Of a DNA stretch of 64,000 nt, positions 9,234 through 19,351 are shown piece after piece (within the stretch, counting starts at the first letter, position 1; each line of letters begins with the position of its first letter). The position numbers and the translations under genes are program-made. The notes beneath the pieces are model-generated. The model ran no database searches. It had not been told where the DNA came from and saw only the letters and a list, made by a program, of their open reading frames with translations. Origin of the DNA: Deinococcus planocerae (GTDB taxonomy: Bacteria > Deinococcota > Deinococci > Deinococcales > Deinococcaceae); NCBI RefSeq assembly GCF_002869765.1, contig NZ_PNOR01000001.1, positions 62,001 to 126,000 of the forward strand, read 5' to 3'.

Positions 9234-10166
9234 TTACGGCCAGGGGGGTGACTGGGGGTCGCCGGGGTTGAGCCGCAGCCGGTCGAGTTCGAGGTCGGCG
9301 ACGTAGGGGATCAGGCCGTGGGCGCGGGCGGTGGCGTAGGCGTCGCGGACGTTCTGCGAGTCGTCGGCGTAGTCGACGGTCAGCACCGGGAGGCCCCGGC
9401 GGCGGTACTCGGCGTAGTCGCCGAGCTGGTGGCTCCGGTACGTCTCGGAAGTCCGGCGGTCGGTGGCGGCGTAAAAGGTTTCCTCCTGGGCGGTGGCGTC
9501 GATGCAGCGGGCGAGCCGTCCGCCCTCCTCCCAGATCAGCTCGGAGGCGTTCTGGGTGATGATCCGGAAGTCGGCCCGGCGGGAACGGGCCTGGGCCGTG
9601 AGACGGCAGACCCAGTCGATCATCTCGCGCCGGGCGCCCGCCCGCTCCGGGAAGTACTGGTAGGCGTCCACGAGGTCGAGATAAGCCCCGTCGAAGCCCT
9701 GGGTGATGACCGTCTCCAGGTACGCCAGGATGAGGGCCTGCCACTCGGGCTGCCAGTACTCGACGACGTAGTTCCCGGGCCAGCCTGGATCGGGGGCGCT
9801 GATCCACCCGGGGCGGCCCGGCCCCCAGCCCGGTCGCCAGTAGGAGCGGTAGTCCTCCGCCTCCCCGATGCTGAGGTAGGCGAACAGAAGCTTGTCCCGC
9901 CGGGCGAGGGCCACCTCCCGGGGGGTCCAGCGGTCCGTGTCCGCCCCTGTGGCCGAGAAGTCCACGACCACCAGTTGAAAGCGGGAGGCCGCGACCTCCT
10001 CCAGGCGGCGGGGGTAGTTCTGCAACTGGTAGGCCCAGCTTTGCACGTCGCGCAGGTGCAGCTCCGGCCCCGAGGCCCGGACGGACGCGCTCCCCGTGTC
10101 ACACCCCGCGCAGAGCGTCAGGGCGGCCAGGGCCGCGAGGGAGACGAGAACGCCCGTGCGGGTCAT
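9234..10166 (-). CDS. GH114 endo-alpha-1,4-polygalactosaminidase-like lipoprotein
   Basis: This 310-residue protein starts at ATG 10166 behind AGGAGG and has a lipoprotein signal ending LTLCAGC. The mature part reads like a GH114 barrel (the PelA hydrolase/Ega3 type): VQSWAYQLQNY, VVVDFS, AYLSIGEAEDYRSYW, then GFDGAYLDLVDAY. GH114 enzymes cut alpha-1,4-linked galactosamine polymers. In Pel and galactosaminogalactan systems such a hydrolase trims or clears the polymer. It is transcribed with the SARP regulator 25 bp upstream. Confidence 0.85.
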   Translation of the reverse strand: MTRTGVLVSLAALAALTLCAGCDTGSASVRASGPELHLRDVQSWAYQLQNYPRRLEEVAASRFQLVVVDFSATGADTDRWTPREVALARRDKLLFAYLSIGEAEDYRSYWRPGWGPGRPGWISAPDPGWPGNYVVEYWQPEWQALILAYLETVITQGFDGAYLDLVDAYQYFPERAGARREMIDWVCRLTAQARSRRADFRIITQNASELIWEEGGRLARCIDATAQEETFYAATDRRTSETYRSHQLGDYAEYRRRGLPVLTVDYADDSQNVRDAYATARAHGLIPYVADLELDRLRLNPGDPQSPPWP

Positions 10167-10191
10167 CGGAAACCTCCTGGGAAAGGGCGCG

Positions 10192-11487
10192 TCACCGGGA
10201 AAGGGAGTGCCAGCGCGGCTGCGCCAGCACGTGACCCAGGGCCGAGGCCACCCGGCCCACCGTCTCCCGGTCGGTGACGCCGAAGTCGCCACTTCCCGCG
10301 GGGCGGGCGGCGTACACGGCGGCGATGGGCGCGCCCGTCCCGTCCACCACCGTCTCCAGGGCCAGGGGGGGTCCGGGCTCGGGAGCGGGCCCCGTCTCGC
10401 CCGCCGGTTGCCCGAGGGCCCGCGTCAGCGCCGCGTGGGCAGCCGCCTGCACGTCCGGGGGCAGGGCGGGGTGGGCGGCGGACGTCGGCCACGTCTCCGG
10501 GAGGGGGTACGGCAGCACCCCGGCGTAGCCCGCCCCGACCTCCTCGACCAGGAAGCCCCGCCCCCCCCCCGCCAGCCCCTTCCAGCTTCGGCTGGAACTC
10601 AGGCGCCTCACCAGGCCGAGCAGACGGTGGCTCCGGGCGAGGTCCGCGGCGAGCGCCGGGAGGTCGAGGTTGGGCGGCCGGACCTTGCGCATGAGGATGG
10701 CTCCGGCCAGGGCGCGCCGGGGGCAGGGCAACGAGGAGCCGATGTGCCGGGCCGGGTAGGGCTGCCCCTGCTTGATGCGCTCGACGAGGTCCACCGTTCC
10801 GGGCATGGGGCTGTCCCCGATCTCGTGCTGGATGAACCTCAGGTAGCGCCGGTAGTGGGTGACCGCGCTGTGCTCGTCCTGGGTCAGGCACAGGCACGTG
10901 ATCAGGTCCTGCTGGTAATTCTCGCCCAGCAGGGGGTCCAGGTTCAGGGCGCCCGCGAGGTGGCGGACCGCCGCATGGCACTCCAGGCCGTCGCAGTGCA
11001 AAAAGGCCACCTCGAGGAGCGTGCGGACGTGGGCCGTGTACAGCGACGTCCGGACCTCCTCGGCCCACTCCGCCGGGTTCTCGGGCAGAAAGTCGCCCGC
11101 GTAGAGGCTCAGCGCGTAGGCGTAGTGGCGCAGGCGTTCCTCGCGTGTCTCGGCCCGCTTGCCCGCGCGCAGGGCCTCCCGGTATAGGTGCAGGTCCGAG
11201 CGCTCGTGATACCGCTCGGCCAGGCGGTAGCGGTGGTCTTGCTCCACGACCGCCGCCGGGTCACCCAGCGCCCGCCGCAGACGGTAGAGCGTCACCTTGA
11301 AGTGGTTGCGTCCCCCGTCGGCGTCGGCGTGCAGAGACAGCCGCTGAATGATCTCCGACCGGCTGTAGCCCTGGGGGTGGCTGAGCAGCAGAAAAAACAG
11401 GTGCCGGGAGGCGGTCGAGGGCCAGTTCACCTCCAGGCCGGAACGTTTGACCGTCCCCGTTCCCAGGCTGGTGATGCGAAGCGACAT
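10192..11487 (-). CDS. SARP-type transcriptional regulator (BTAD) with C-terminal GAF-like extension
   Basis: This 431-residue regulator has an N-terminal winged helix (about 1-90, including FKVTLYRLRRALGD), a bacterial transcriptional activation domain (about 95-250) and a further ~130 residues that look like a GAF-type sensory domain. SARPs activate promoters through 11-bp-spaced direct repeats near -35. ATG 11487 follows GGAGG. It is co-transcribed with the GH114 hydrolase, which suggests control of polymer turnover. A shorter paralogue lies at 22354-23241; both contain an LHCxxxEC motif in the BTAD. Confidence 0.8.
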   Translation of the reverse strand: MSLRITSLGTGTVKRSGLEVNWPSTASRHLFFLLLSHPQGYSRSEIIQRLSLHADADGGRNHFKVTLYRLRRALGDPAAVVEQDHRYRLAERYHERSDLHLYREALRAGKRAETREERLRHYAYALSLYAGDFLPENPAEWAEEVRTSLYTAHVRTLLEVAFLHCDGLECHAAVRHLAGALNLDPLLGENYQQDLITCLCLTQDEHSAVTHYRRYLRFIQHEIGDSPMPGTVDLVERIKQGQPYPARHIGSSLPCPRRALAGAILMRKVRPPNLDLPALAADLARSHRLLGLVRRLSSSRSWKGLAGGGRGFLVEEVGAGYAGVLPYPLPETWPTSAAHPALPPDVQAAAHAALTRALGQPAGETGPAPEPGPPLALETVVDGTGAPIAAVYAARPAGSGDFGVTDRETVGRVASALGHVLAQPRWHSLSR

Positions 11488-12012
11488 GGCGGACCTCCAT
11501 AACCCTTCGGGAGAATGGAGAGCGCGGTTCTGGCAGTCGTCCTCCGCGCAAGGCCGTCTCTATTTAACTCCTTTTCGTCATCACCCATCGGGGATCAGGC
11601 CTCTCGGTCGGGCACCTCTCTCACCCCGCCCCAGAAGAACGCCAGACACCTCGACCCATGCTCGAAGGTGGACGACGGAGCAGCGCGCAAAATCGCCGAG
11701 TCCGTGTTCGCGGCCCGGGTGGCGGTGGGCCTGCATCGGGCGGTCAGAACGCCCGCAACCCTGCGGCTCAACGTGGCGCTCATCGTCCTTGCCGACAACC
11801 TCGAGGGCCGCAACCTCAGCCCCCGACCAACCCGCCCCCTCCGGGCAACCGTTCAGCCGCGTCCACCACGGCTCGAGGTGGGGGTTGCTCCTCCTACGTT
11901 TCCAACGCACGGGCGGGTCGTGGGCGCTTCCCCACCGTTCCTCGCGGGGCGGTTCGCAGCGGGGCTGATCCAGGACCAGGTGGTGTTCACGCCCAGGCCG
12001 CCGGGCTGACCG
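11488..12012. other. Intergenic region, no recognised gene
   Basis: These 525 bp separate the SARP gene from the broken usp gene. Open frames exist on both strands, including a plus-strand frame at 11515-12009, but none has a recognisable domain, a good ribosome site or protein-like composition. An AT-rich patch at 11565-11580 may belong to the SARP promoter on the minus strand. It could be decayed coding sequence. Confidence 0.4.
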
Positions 12013-12527
12013 TCAGGACCGGGCTTCCTGACGCCGAGGCTGCCTGTTCCCCGTGGCCCGGGCCGGGGCGCGGACGAGGAGCACCGGGACCTTGACCCGG
12101 TGCAGCACCGCCTCCGCGACGCTTCCCAGGCAGAGGTGAGCGAGCCCCGTGCGTCCGTGGGTGCTCATCACCACCAGGTCCGCGCCCCCCCCCGCTCCAC
12201 CTCGTCCGCGATCACCTGCGCGACGGGCCGGCCCTCCGTCTCGAGGCACATCACGCGGGCCTCGGGGGAGGCGATCTCCCTGCGGGCCCGGTCAAGGAGA
12301 CCCAGGCCGTCTTCCAGCAGACGCTCGCGCGCTTCTCCGTAGTCGTGCTTGGGGCCTAACCCGAAGGACTCCCCCTCCAGGTACGTCTCGGGCGGGAGCG
12401 TGTAGGGCGGCACGACGGAGAGCAGGGTCAGGGTGGCCCCGTAGCGGCGGGCGAGGTCAGCGGCGAAGGGCAGGGCGAGATTTCCCAGGGCGCTGCCGTC
12501 GGTCGTGGCAAGGATGCGGTGGAACAT
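12013..12527 (-). pseudogene. Universal stress protein (UspA family), frameshifted in a 9-bp C/G run
   Basis: Read from ATG 12527 the product begins as a UspA protein (MFHRILATTDGS). The frame then fails inside a run of nine C (12185-12193; G on the coding strand). The neighbouring frame resumes exactly with the ATP-binding end of the family, [21 protein letters not shown]. One base change in the run would restore a ~170-residue protein. It may be a sequencing error, a slippage switch or a recent null. A copy of the GGTAAC promoter lies just upstream. Confidence 0.8.
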
Positions 12528-12545
12528 GGGTCCTCCTTCGCGCTC

Positions 12546-12578
12546 AGGGTGTGGCCTGGCCGTTACCCCGCTGTTGCC
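12546..12578 (-). promoter_or_regulatory. GGTAAC direct-repeat promoter, site 1 (usp)
   Basis: Coding-strand order is GGCAAC-N5-GGTAAC-N10-CACCCT, ending 18 bp before ATG 12527. The repeat period is 11 bp. It stands back to back with site 2. Confidence 0.75.
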
Positions 12579-12619
12579 AGGCCGCTGTAGATCGGAGCAG
12601 TCGACCTCGGGGCGGGGGC

Positions 12620-12652
12620 GGTAACCTCCCGGTAACGCCACTCCCCGAGGGT
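12620..12652 (+). promoter_or_regulatory. GGTAAC direct-repeat promoter, site 2 (P1B-4 ATPase unit)
   Basis: GGTAAC-N5-GGTAAC-N10-GAGGGT. The -10-like hexamer ends only 5 bp before ATG 12658, so transcription should begin at or within the start codon (leaderless mRNA). Confidence 0.75.
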
Positions 12653-12657
12653 GAGGC

Positions 12658-14583
<1,926 letters not shown>

Positions 14584-14599
14584 GAGAGGAAGACTCCCC

Positions 14600-15547
14600 A
14601 TGCTTCACACGCTGACCCTCAACCCCACCCTAGACCTCACCTACCTCGTGCCCGACTTCCGCCACGACGACACCAACCGGGCCTCGGCGGTGTACCGCGC
14701 CCCCGGCGGCAAGGGCATCAACGTCTCGCGGGTGGCGAAGCGGCTCGGGCACCCCACCGTCGCCCTCGGCTTTCTGGGCGGGCACACCGGGCTGGAGGTC
14801 GCCGAGCTGCTGGAGGCCGAGGGCGTCCGCACCTGGTTCGTGCCCATCCCCGGCCCCACCCGCACCAACCCCATCGTGCAGGACGCCTCGGGGGCCCAAC
14901 TGCGGGTCTCCTCGCCCGGCCCCGCCGTCACCCCGGCCCACGTCCGGGCGCTGTGGAACTCCATCTTCACCCTGAGAGCGCCGGACTGGCTGCTGGCCAG
15001 CGGATCGAGGCCCGCAGGCGTGCCGGAGGACTTTTACCCGGACATGATCCGCCGGGCGAGGAGCGAGGGCATCCCCACCGTCGTGGACGCCGACGGGGAG
15101 GAGCTGCGCCAGGGGGTCGCGGCGGGCGCGGACCTGATCAAGCCCAACCGCTACGAGCTTGAACGCCTGGTGGGGCGGGCGCTGCCCACCCTGGACGACG
15201 TGATCGAGGGCTGCGGCGAGGCGCGCCGTCTGGGGGCGGGGGGCGTCGCGGTGAGCCTGGGGGCCGAGGGGGCACTGCTCGTCCGCGCGGACGGAGTGTG
15301 GCGGGCCGTGCCCCCGCAGGTGCCGGTGCGCTCCGCCGTCGGCGCGGGGGACTCCTTCCTGGCGGGCCTGTGTACCCGTCTCGCCGAGGGCCACGAACCT
15401 GAAGACGCCCTGCGCTTCGCGGTGGCGTGTGGAACCGCGACGGCCATGACGGAGGGGACGACCCTCTGCCACCCGGACGACATCGGGGAGGTGCTGTGGC
15501 GGGTAGAGGTGGAGGCCCTGGGCCTGCCCGCCAAGTTGGGCGCCTGA
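14600..15547 (+). CDS. pfkB: PfkB-family hexose-phosphate kinase (1-phosphofructokinase/phosphofructokinase type)
   Basis: This 315-residue ribokinase-fold enzyme phosphorylates a phosphosugar. It begins with TLNPTLDLTY, has the GGKGINVSR substrate motif near residue 36 and the GAGDSFLAG catalytic/anion-hole motif near 250. These identify the fructose-phosphate kinase branch. It starts 17 bp after the metal ATPase stop with GAGAGGAAG as ribosome site, so the two are co-transcribed. PfkB-type kinases recur in hypoxia/dormancy regulons such as DosR. Confidence 0.85.
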   Translation: MLHTLTLNPTLDLTYLVPDFRHDDTNRASAVYRAPGGKGINVSRVAKRLGHPTVALGFLGGHTGLEVAELLEAEGVRTWFVPIPGPTRTNPIVQDASGAQLRVSSPGPAVTPAHVRALWNSIFTLRAPDWLLASGSRPAGVPEDFYPDMIRRARSEGIPTVVDADGEELRQGVAAGADLIKPNRYELERLVGRALPTLDDVIEGCGEARRLGAGGVAVSLGAEGALLVRADGVWRAVPPQVPVRSAVGAGDSFLAGLCTRLAEGHEPEDALRFAVACGTATAMTEGTTLCHPDDIGEVLWRVEVEALGLPAKLGA

Positions 15548-15652
15548 GTGCGTGGCTCCTCCCGGACGGCCCCGGGGGAAGGGAGGCGAGAATTGATCTT
15601 ACGGCGCGGCGAATGGACATCCGACTCACACGTTCATTCAGGAAGGTGGACC

Positions 15653-16330
15653 ATGACCACGACCACGGCACAGACGGACCTCCAGCTTCAGCGGAAGGTG
15701 CTGGCCGCCCTGGCCTTCGAGCCGAAGGTGAATGCCGCCGACATCGGTGTCAGTGTCCACGACGGCATCGTGACGCTGACGGGCCGGGTCAACTCGTGGA
15801 CCCAGCGCTACGACGCCGAGCACGCCACCCTGCGCGTCCGTGGGGTACGCGGGGTCGCCGACGAGATCGAGGTGGAAGTGCCTGCCGAACACGTCCGGGG
15901 GGACGAGGACCTCGCCCGCTCGGCGGCGAACGTGCTGGAGGCGAACATCCTGGTGCCGGAGGAGGGCGTCCACGTCAGCGTCCGTGACGGCCTTCTCACG
16001 TTGAGCGGCGAGGTGGACCTGCACTTCCAGCGCGAGGCCGCTGAGGCGAGCGTGCGGACGCTGGCCGGGGTGCGTGGCGTCGCCAACCTGCTCACGGTCC
16101 GGCCCCTGGAGCAGCCGGGCTGGGGCCAGGTGAAGCAGGAGATCGCCCTCGCCTTCACGCGCCACGCCACCCTCGACGCGAACCGGGTGCAGGTCGAGGT
16201 GGAAGGCGGAGTCGTCACCCTGCGCGGGACGCTGCGCTCGTGGGCCGAACGCCAGGACGCGGAAAACGCCGCCTGGGCCATGCCGGGGGTCCATCAGGTG
16301 CACAACGAGCTGTCCATCTCCCCCTCGTGA
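15653..16330 (+). CDS. Triple BON-domain protein
   Basis: This 225-residue protein is made of three BON modules (about 8-75, 80-150, 155-222), each with the pattern VxDGxVTLxGxV followed by a VxGVxxVxNxL-like strand. BON domains bind phospholipid or polymer and occur in OsmY-type stress proteins. No signal peptide is evident, so this copy is probably cytoplasmic. ATG 15653 follows AGGAAGG. It is probably the last gene of the unit starting with the metal ATPase. Confidence 0.8.
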   Translation: MTTTTAQTDLQLQRKVLAALAFEPKVNAADIGVSVHDGIVTLTGRVNSWTQRYDAEHATLRVRGVRGVADEIEVEVPAEHVRGDEDLARSAANVLEANILVPEEGVHVSVRDGLLTLSGEVDLHFQREAAEASVRTLAGVRGVANLLTVRPLEQPGWGQVKQEIALAFTRHATLDANRVQVEVEGGVVTLRGTLRSWAERQDAENAAWAMPGVHQVHNELSISPS

Positions 16331-16345
16331 CTGAAGCCGAAGGAG

Positions 16346-16378
16346 GGAGGGCGGTGCCCGGGTGGCGGACCGCCCTCC
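16346..16378. terminator. Hairpin between convergent genes, probable terminator
   Basis: A perfect 10-bp inverted repeat, GGAGGGCGGT (16346-16355) and ACCGCCCTCC (16369-16378), encloses a 13-nt loop between the BON gene and the convergent SDR gene. There is no strong U-tract. Confidence 0.5.
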
Positions 16379-16397
16379 TCCTGTCCCGCGTCCTTGG

Positions 16398-17179
16398 TCA
16401 CTGCGCGGTGAAGCCCCCGTCCACCACGAACTCCGCGCCCGTCACGAAGGAGGCTTCCTCTGAGGCGAGGAAGGCGATCAGGCTCGCCACCTCCTCAGGG
16501 CGCCCCAGTCGGCCCAGCGGGTGCTGGCGGATGAGGTTGTGCATCGTCTCGTCGGGGTGGCCCGACCCCCCTCGGCGAAGCCTTCCACCATCGGGGTCAG
16601 AATCGCGCCGGGGTGGACCGAGTTCACCCGGATGCCGAAGGGGGCGCCTTCCAGCGCGGTTGTCTTCGTCAGCAGGCGCAGGCCGCCCTTGCTCGCGGTG
16701 TAAGGGGCGATGCCCGGCGAGCCCACCAGTCCGGCGATGCTCGACACGTTCACGACTGCGCCGCCGCCCACCAGCTTCATCAAGCGCACGGCCTCGCGGG
16801 TGCAGAGGAAGGCCCCGGTGAGGTTCACCCCGAGCAGGCGGTTCCACCCGTTGAGAGTGAGGGTTTCGAGCGGTCCCGCCGGGCCGACGATGCCCGCGTT
16901 GTTCACGAGCACGTCCACCCGCCCGTGGTGGCGCTCGATCTCGGAAAAGACGCGGCGCACGTTCTCCTCGCTCGACACGTCGCAGGCGTAAGCTTCCGCG
17001 AAGCCGTGCGCCTCCGCCAACTCGGCATTCAGGCGGTCGGCGGCGGCCAGCGTCTCCTCGTACTTGAGGTCCAGCAGCATCACCGCGCCGCCCTCCGAGG
17101 CCAGGCGCCGCGCCGTCGCCTCGCCGATGCCCTTGGCGGCGCCGGTCACCACACACACCTTGTCCTGAAAGCGGGTCAT
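16398..17179 (-). pseudogene. Short-chain dehydrogenase/reductase, frameshifted near the C-terminus
   Basis: From ATG 17179 the product is a classical [13 protein letters not shown] cofactor motif, NNAGIVG, catalytic Ser then YTASK. The frame breaks at a run of six C (16566-16571). The adjacent frame continues with the expected end, including [15 protein letters not shown] and [14 protein letters not shown] single added base restores a ~260-residue enzyme. The start overlaps the stop of the GyrI-like gene (ATGA). It is either an assembly error or a recent mutation. Confidence 0.8.
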
Positions 17180-17748
17180 ACGGTTCCTCCTCTCGTGAAG
17201 GGCCGGCGGATGATCGTGCGGAGTTTCTCCGGGGCGGCGCGGTTCGGATCACCCAGATAAATCTCGTGGTGCGTTCCGGTCAGGGTCCCGCCCCGCTCGC
17301 TGATGAAGGCGTGCAGGCGCTCGATGGCGGAACCCTCCGCGCTGTAGGGCCCGATATGAAGGACCTGGGCGCACAGGCCCTCGTCGTACATCTCCAGGCG
17401 TACCCGGGGCAGGGGTTTCCTGTGCGCGGCGGCAGCCCAGGCCGCCTCCACCTCCTTCAGGGTCGCGGCCTCCGGCAGGGCGATCATCATGGTCCAGTTC
17501 CAGTTGCCCTTGCGGTCCACGCTGAACTGCATCATGTCGTCCGCCCACCACAGGCCCTCCAGCGGTCCGACCTTCTCGTTTACGCCCCGCTTCCTCAGCA
17601 GGGAGCGCAGGGTGTACAACGCCTCCACCGCCTCCCGGGACTCGGGGCTGGTGTTGGGGTCTCCGGTACCGTCCGCCATCAGGAACGGGCGGGGCGGCAC
17701 GTCCACGATCTCCACCTGCCCGGCGCGGGCCTGGGGCTGCCGTTCCAT
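17176..17748 (-). CDS. GyrI-like small-molecule-binding protein
   Basis: This protein of about 190 residues matches the GyrI-like/effector-binding (SOUL-related) fold: [13 protein letters not shown] near the N-terminus, [15 protein letters not shown] in the middle and [10 protein letters not shown] near the end. Such domains bind small ligands and act as sensors or hydrolases. ATG 17748 was preferred, with a GTG two codons earlier also possible. It overlaps the SDR gene by 4 bp and is probably in one operon with it. Confidence 0.65.
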   Translation of the reverse strand: MERQPQARAGQVEIVDVPPRPFLMADGTGDPNTSPESREAVEALYTLRSLLRKRGVNEKVGPLEGLWWADDMMQFSVDRKGNWNWTMMIALPEAATLKEVEAAWAAAAHRKPLPRVRLEMYDEGLCAQVLHIGPYSAEGSAIERLHAFISERGGTLTGTHHEIYLGDPNRAAPEKLRTIIRRPFTRGGTV

Positions 17749-17820
17749 CGTCACCGTCGTGGAGTGCTCCTTTCCCGTGGGTCGGGGACGCGGCTGTCCG
17801 TCTCCCCGGGTCATTCCCAT

Positions 17821-17980
17821 TTCCTTTCAGACCTGGCGTCCGGAGGTCCAGCGCGCCGCCCGTCAGGGTCTGCCGTTTCAGCTCGGTCAAGCCGCCCATC
17901 GGGCCGGGCGCCGCGTGGTACAGGGTGTTGATCCGGTCCCGCACCTGGCGGTGATCCTCGGGATATCAGCGGGTGTCCAT
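17821..17980 (-). pseudogene. Fragment resembling a carboxymuconolactone decarboxylase/AhpD-family N-terminus
   Basis: A good ribosome site (AGGAGG) precedes ATG 17980, but the fifth codon is TGA. The frame continues with INTLYHAAPGPMGG and then a TLTGGALDLRT segment, similar to the start of CMD-family proteins, and ends without the catalytic CxxC part. It is a remnant at the head of the GyrI-SDR unit. The family assignment is tentative. Confidence 0.4.
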
Positions 17981-18038
17981 GTGAGCCTCCTGCCGTGGGG
18001 GAAGGGGAGTGGCTTGATGTCGGGGCTGCCGCTGGGGT

Positions 18039-18305
18039 TCACACCACCGTCCCGTCACGCACCTGGGGTGTCGGAATCCCCTCTGCCTCAGCGACCCGCC
18101 GCTTGGCCCGCACGAAGGCGTCCGGGGTGAGGCTCACCGAGTCGATGCCCTGCGAGACCAGGAAGGCCGCGAAGTCTGGGTAGTCCGACGGGGCCTGCCC
18201 GCAGATGCCCACCGTCCGCCCCGCCCCGTGCGCCCGCGCGATCAGGTCGGCACAGGCCCGCTTCACCGCCGGGTGGCGCTCGTCGAAGACTCCGGCCACC
18301 CGTGA
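18039..18305 (-). pseudogene. C-terminal remnant of phosphoenolpyruvate synthase
   Basis: This fragment of about 85 codons reads FDERHPAVKRACADLI, then GRTVGICGQAPSDYPDF, then a GIDSVSLTPD segment, which is the extreme C-terminus of PpsA (the PEP/pyruvate-binding barrel with GxCGQxPSD). The ~700 upstream residues are missing and replaced by the truncated alcohol dehydrogenase. It marks a deletion that joined adh and ppsA. Confidence 0.75.
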
Positions 18306-19108
18306 GGAGTCACAGCAGGCGGTACGGGAAGCCGGGGAGGTTACCCATGGGGATGCCCCCGCACACCACGCATCTTCCCTTACGGGTGACGGCGAGCGCG
18401 GTGGGCACCAGGGCACCGACCGGGGCGAGCAGGACCGTGCCGCCGAGTTCCGCCGGAGGCGCCTCGTCCGACCCGCCCACCCAGGTGGCGCCGAGGGAAC
18501 GGGCGAAGTCCTGGGTCGCTGTGTCCCCGGGGCGGGTGAAGGCGTACACCTCGCGGCCCCGGAAGCGGGCGACCTAGGTGAGGATGTGCGCCGCCGAGCC
18601 GAAGCCGTACAGCCCGAGGCGCTGGGTTTCCTCGTCAGGCGCAGGGCGCGGAAGCCAATCAGGCCCGCGCACAGCAGGGGCGCGACCTCCAGGTTGCCGT
18701 ACCCTCCGGCAGCGGGAAGCAGTAGCGGGCGTCCGCCACCGCGAATTCCGCGAAGCCGCCGTCGAGGTCGTAGCCGGTGAAGAGGGCCCGGTCGCACAGG
18801 TTCTCCTGGCCGCGCAGGCAAAAGTTGCACTTGCCGCAGGTCCAGCCTAGCCAGGGCACGCCCACCCGCCCCCCGACGGTGAAGCCCATAACCCCCTTTC
18901 CCAGTGCCACCACCTTGCCGACGATCTGGTGGCCGGGCGCGACGTCTTCGCGGTGGGGCGGCAGTTCGCCGTCCACGAGGTGCAGGTCGGTGCGGCAGAC
19001 CCCGCACGCCCGCACCCGCAGCAGGACCTGGGTGTCGCCCGGCCGGGGTGCGGGGCGTTCCCGCATCGTCAAGGGCTGACCGGGGTGTTCGAGGACCATC
19101 GCGCGCAT
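18306..19108 (-). pseudogene. Zinc-dependent alcohol dehydrogenase, multiply broken and truncated
   Basis: From ATG 19108 the product is a zinc alcohol dehydrogenase: CGVCRTDLH (catalytic zinc), GHQIVGKV, and a structural-zinc loop with CGKC and later cysteines. Near 18705 one base is missing from a G run (LPEG should continue as YGNLEVAPL). A second shift lies near 18640. A stop TAG replaces a likely CAG in LYGFGSAAHILT-stop-VARF near 18576. The reading ends after GFPYRLL, where ppsA sequence begins. Several independent lesions make this a true pseudogene. Confidence 0.8.
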
Positions 19109-19132
19109 CTGCCATCCACCTCAGGGAGGAGG

Positions 19133-19165
19133 ATGGTCCGGCACGGGCGTTTCTTGGACGTTACC
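19133..19165 (-). promoter_or_regulatory. Degenerate GGTAAC-type promoter (site 15) before the adh remnant
   Basis: Coding-strand order is GGTAAC-N5-AGAAAC-N10-GACCAT. Spacing matches the other sites exactly, but the second repeat is poor. It lies 24 bp before ATG 19108. This may be a decaying member. Confidence 0.35.
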
Positions 19166-19351
19166 GGAGCACCGAAGGGCCCAGCGACACACGGCGGACT
19201 GGGACCGCGCTTCCCGAACGCGACGAGGTCTCCCAGCCGGCCCTGCCGGTCGGTGGCAGGTCGGGGTAACGTGTGGGCACGGGACAGCTCGGCATCCGGT
19301 GGGCTGGCCCGGCGTCCCCTCCGTCCCGCCCTCGCCCCTGGAGGTCCACCG

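Noticed and set aside
11515..12009. 164-codon plus-strand frame in the gap after the SARP gene
   Set aside because: No domain, no ribosome site, and competing frames on the other strand are equally long.
19265..19270. GGTAAC before the PAS/GAF gene
   Set aside because: Partner repeats are poor and the hexamer 10 bp downstream lacks the A/T pattern, so it was not counted as a site.
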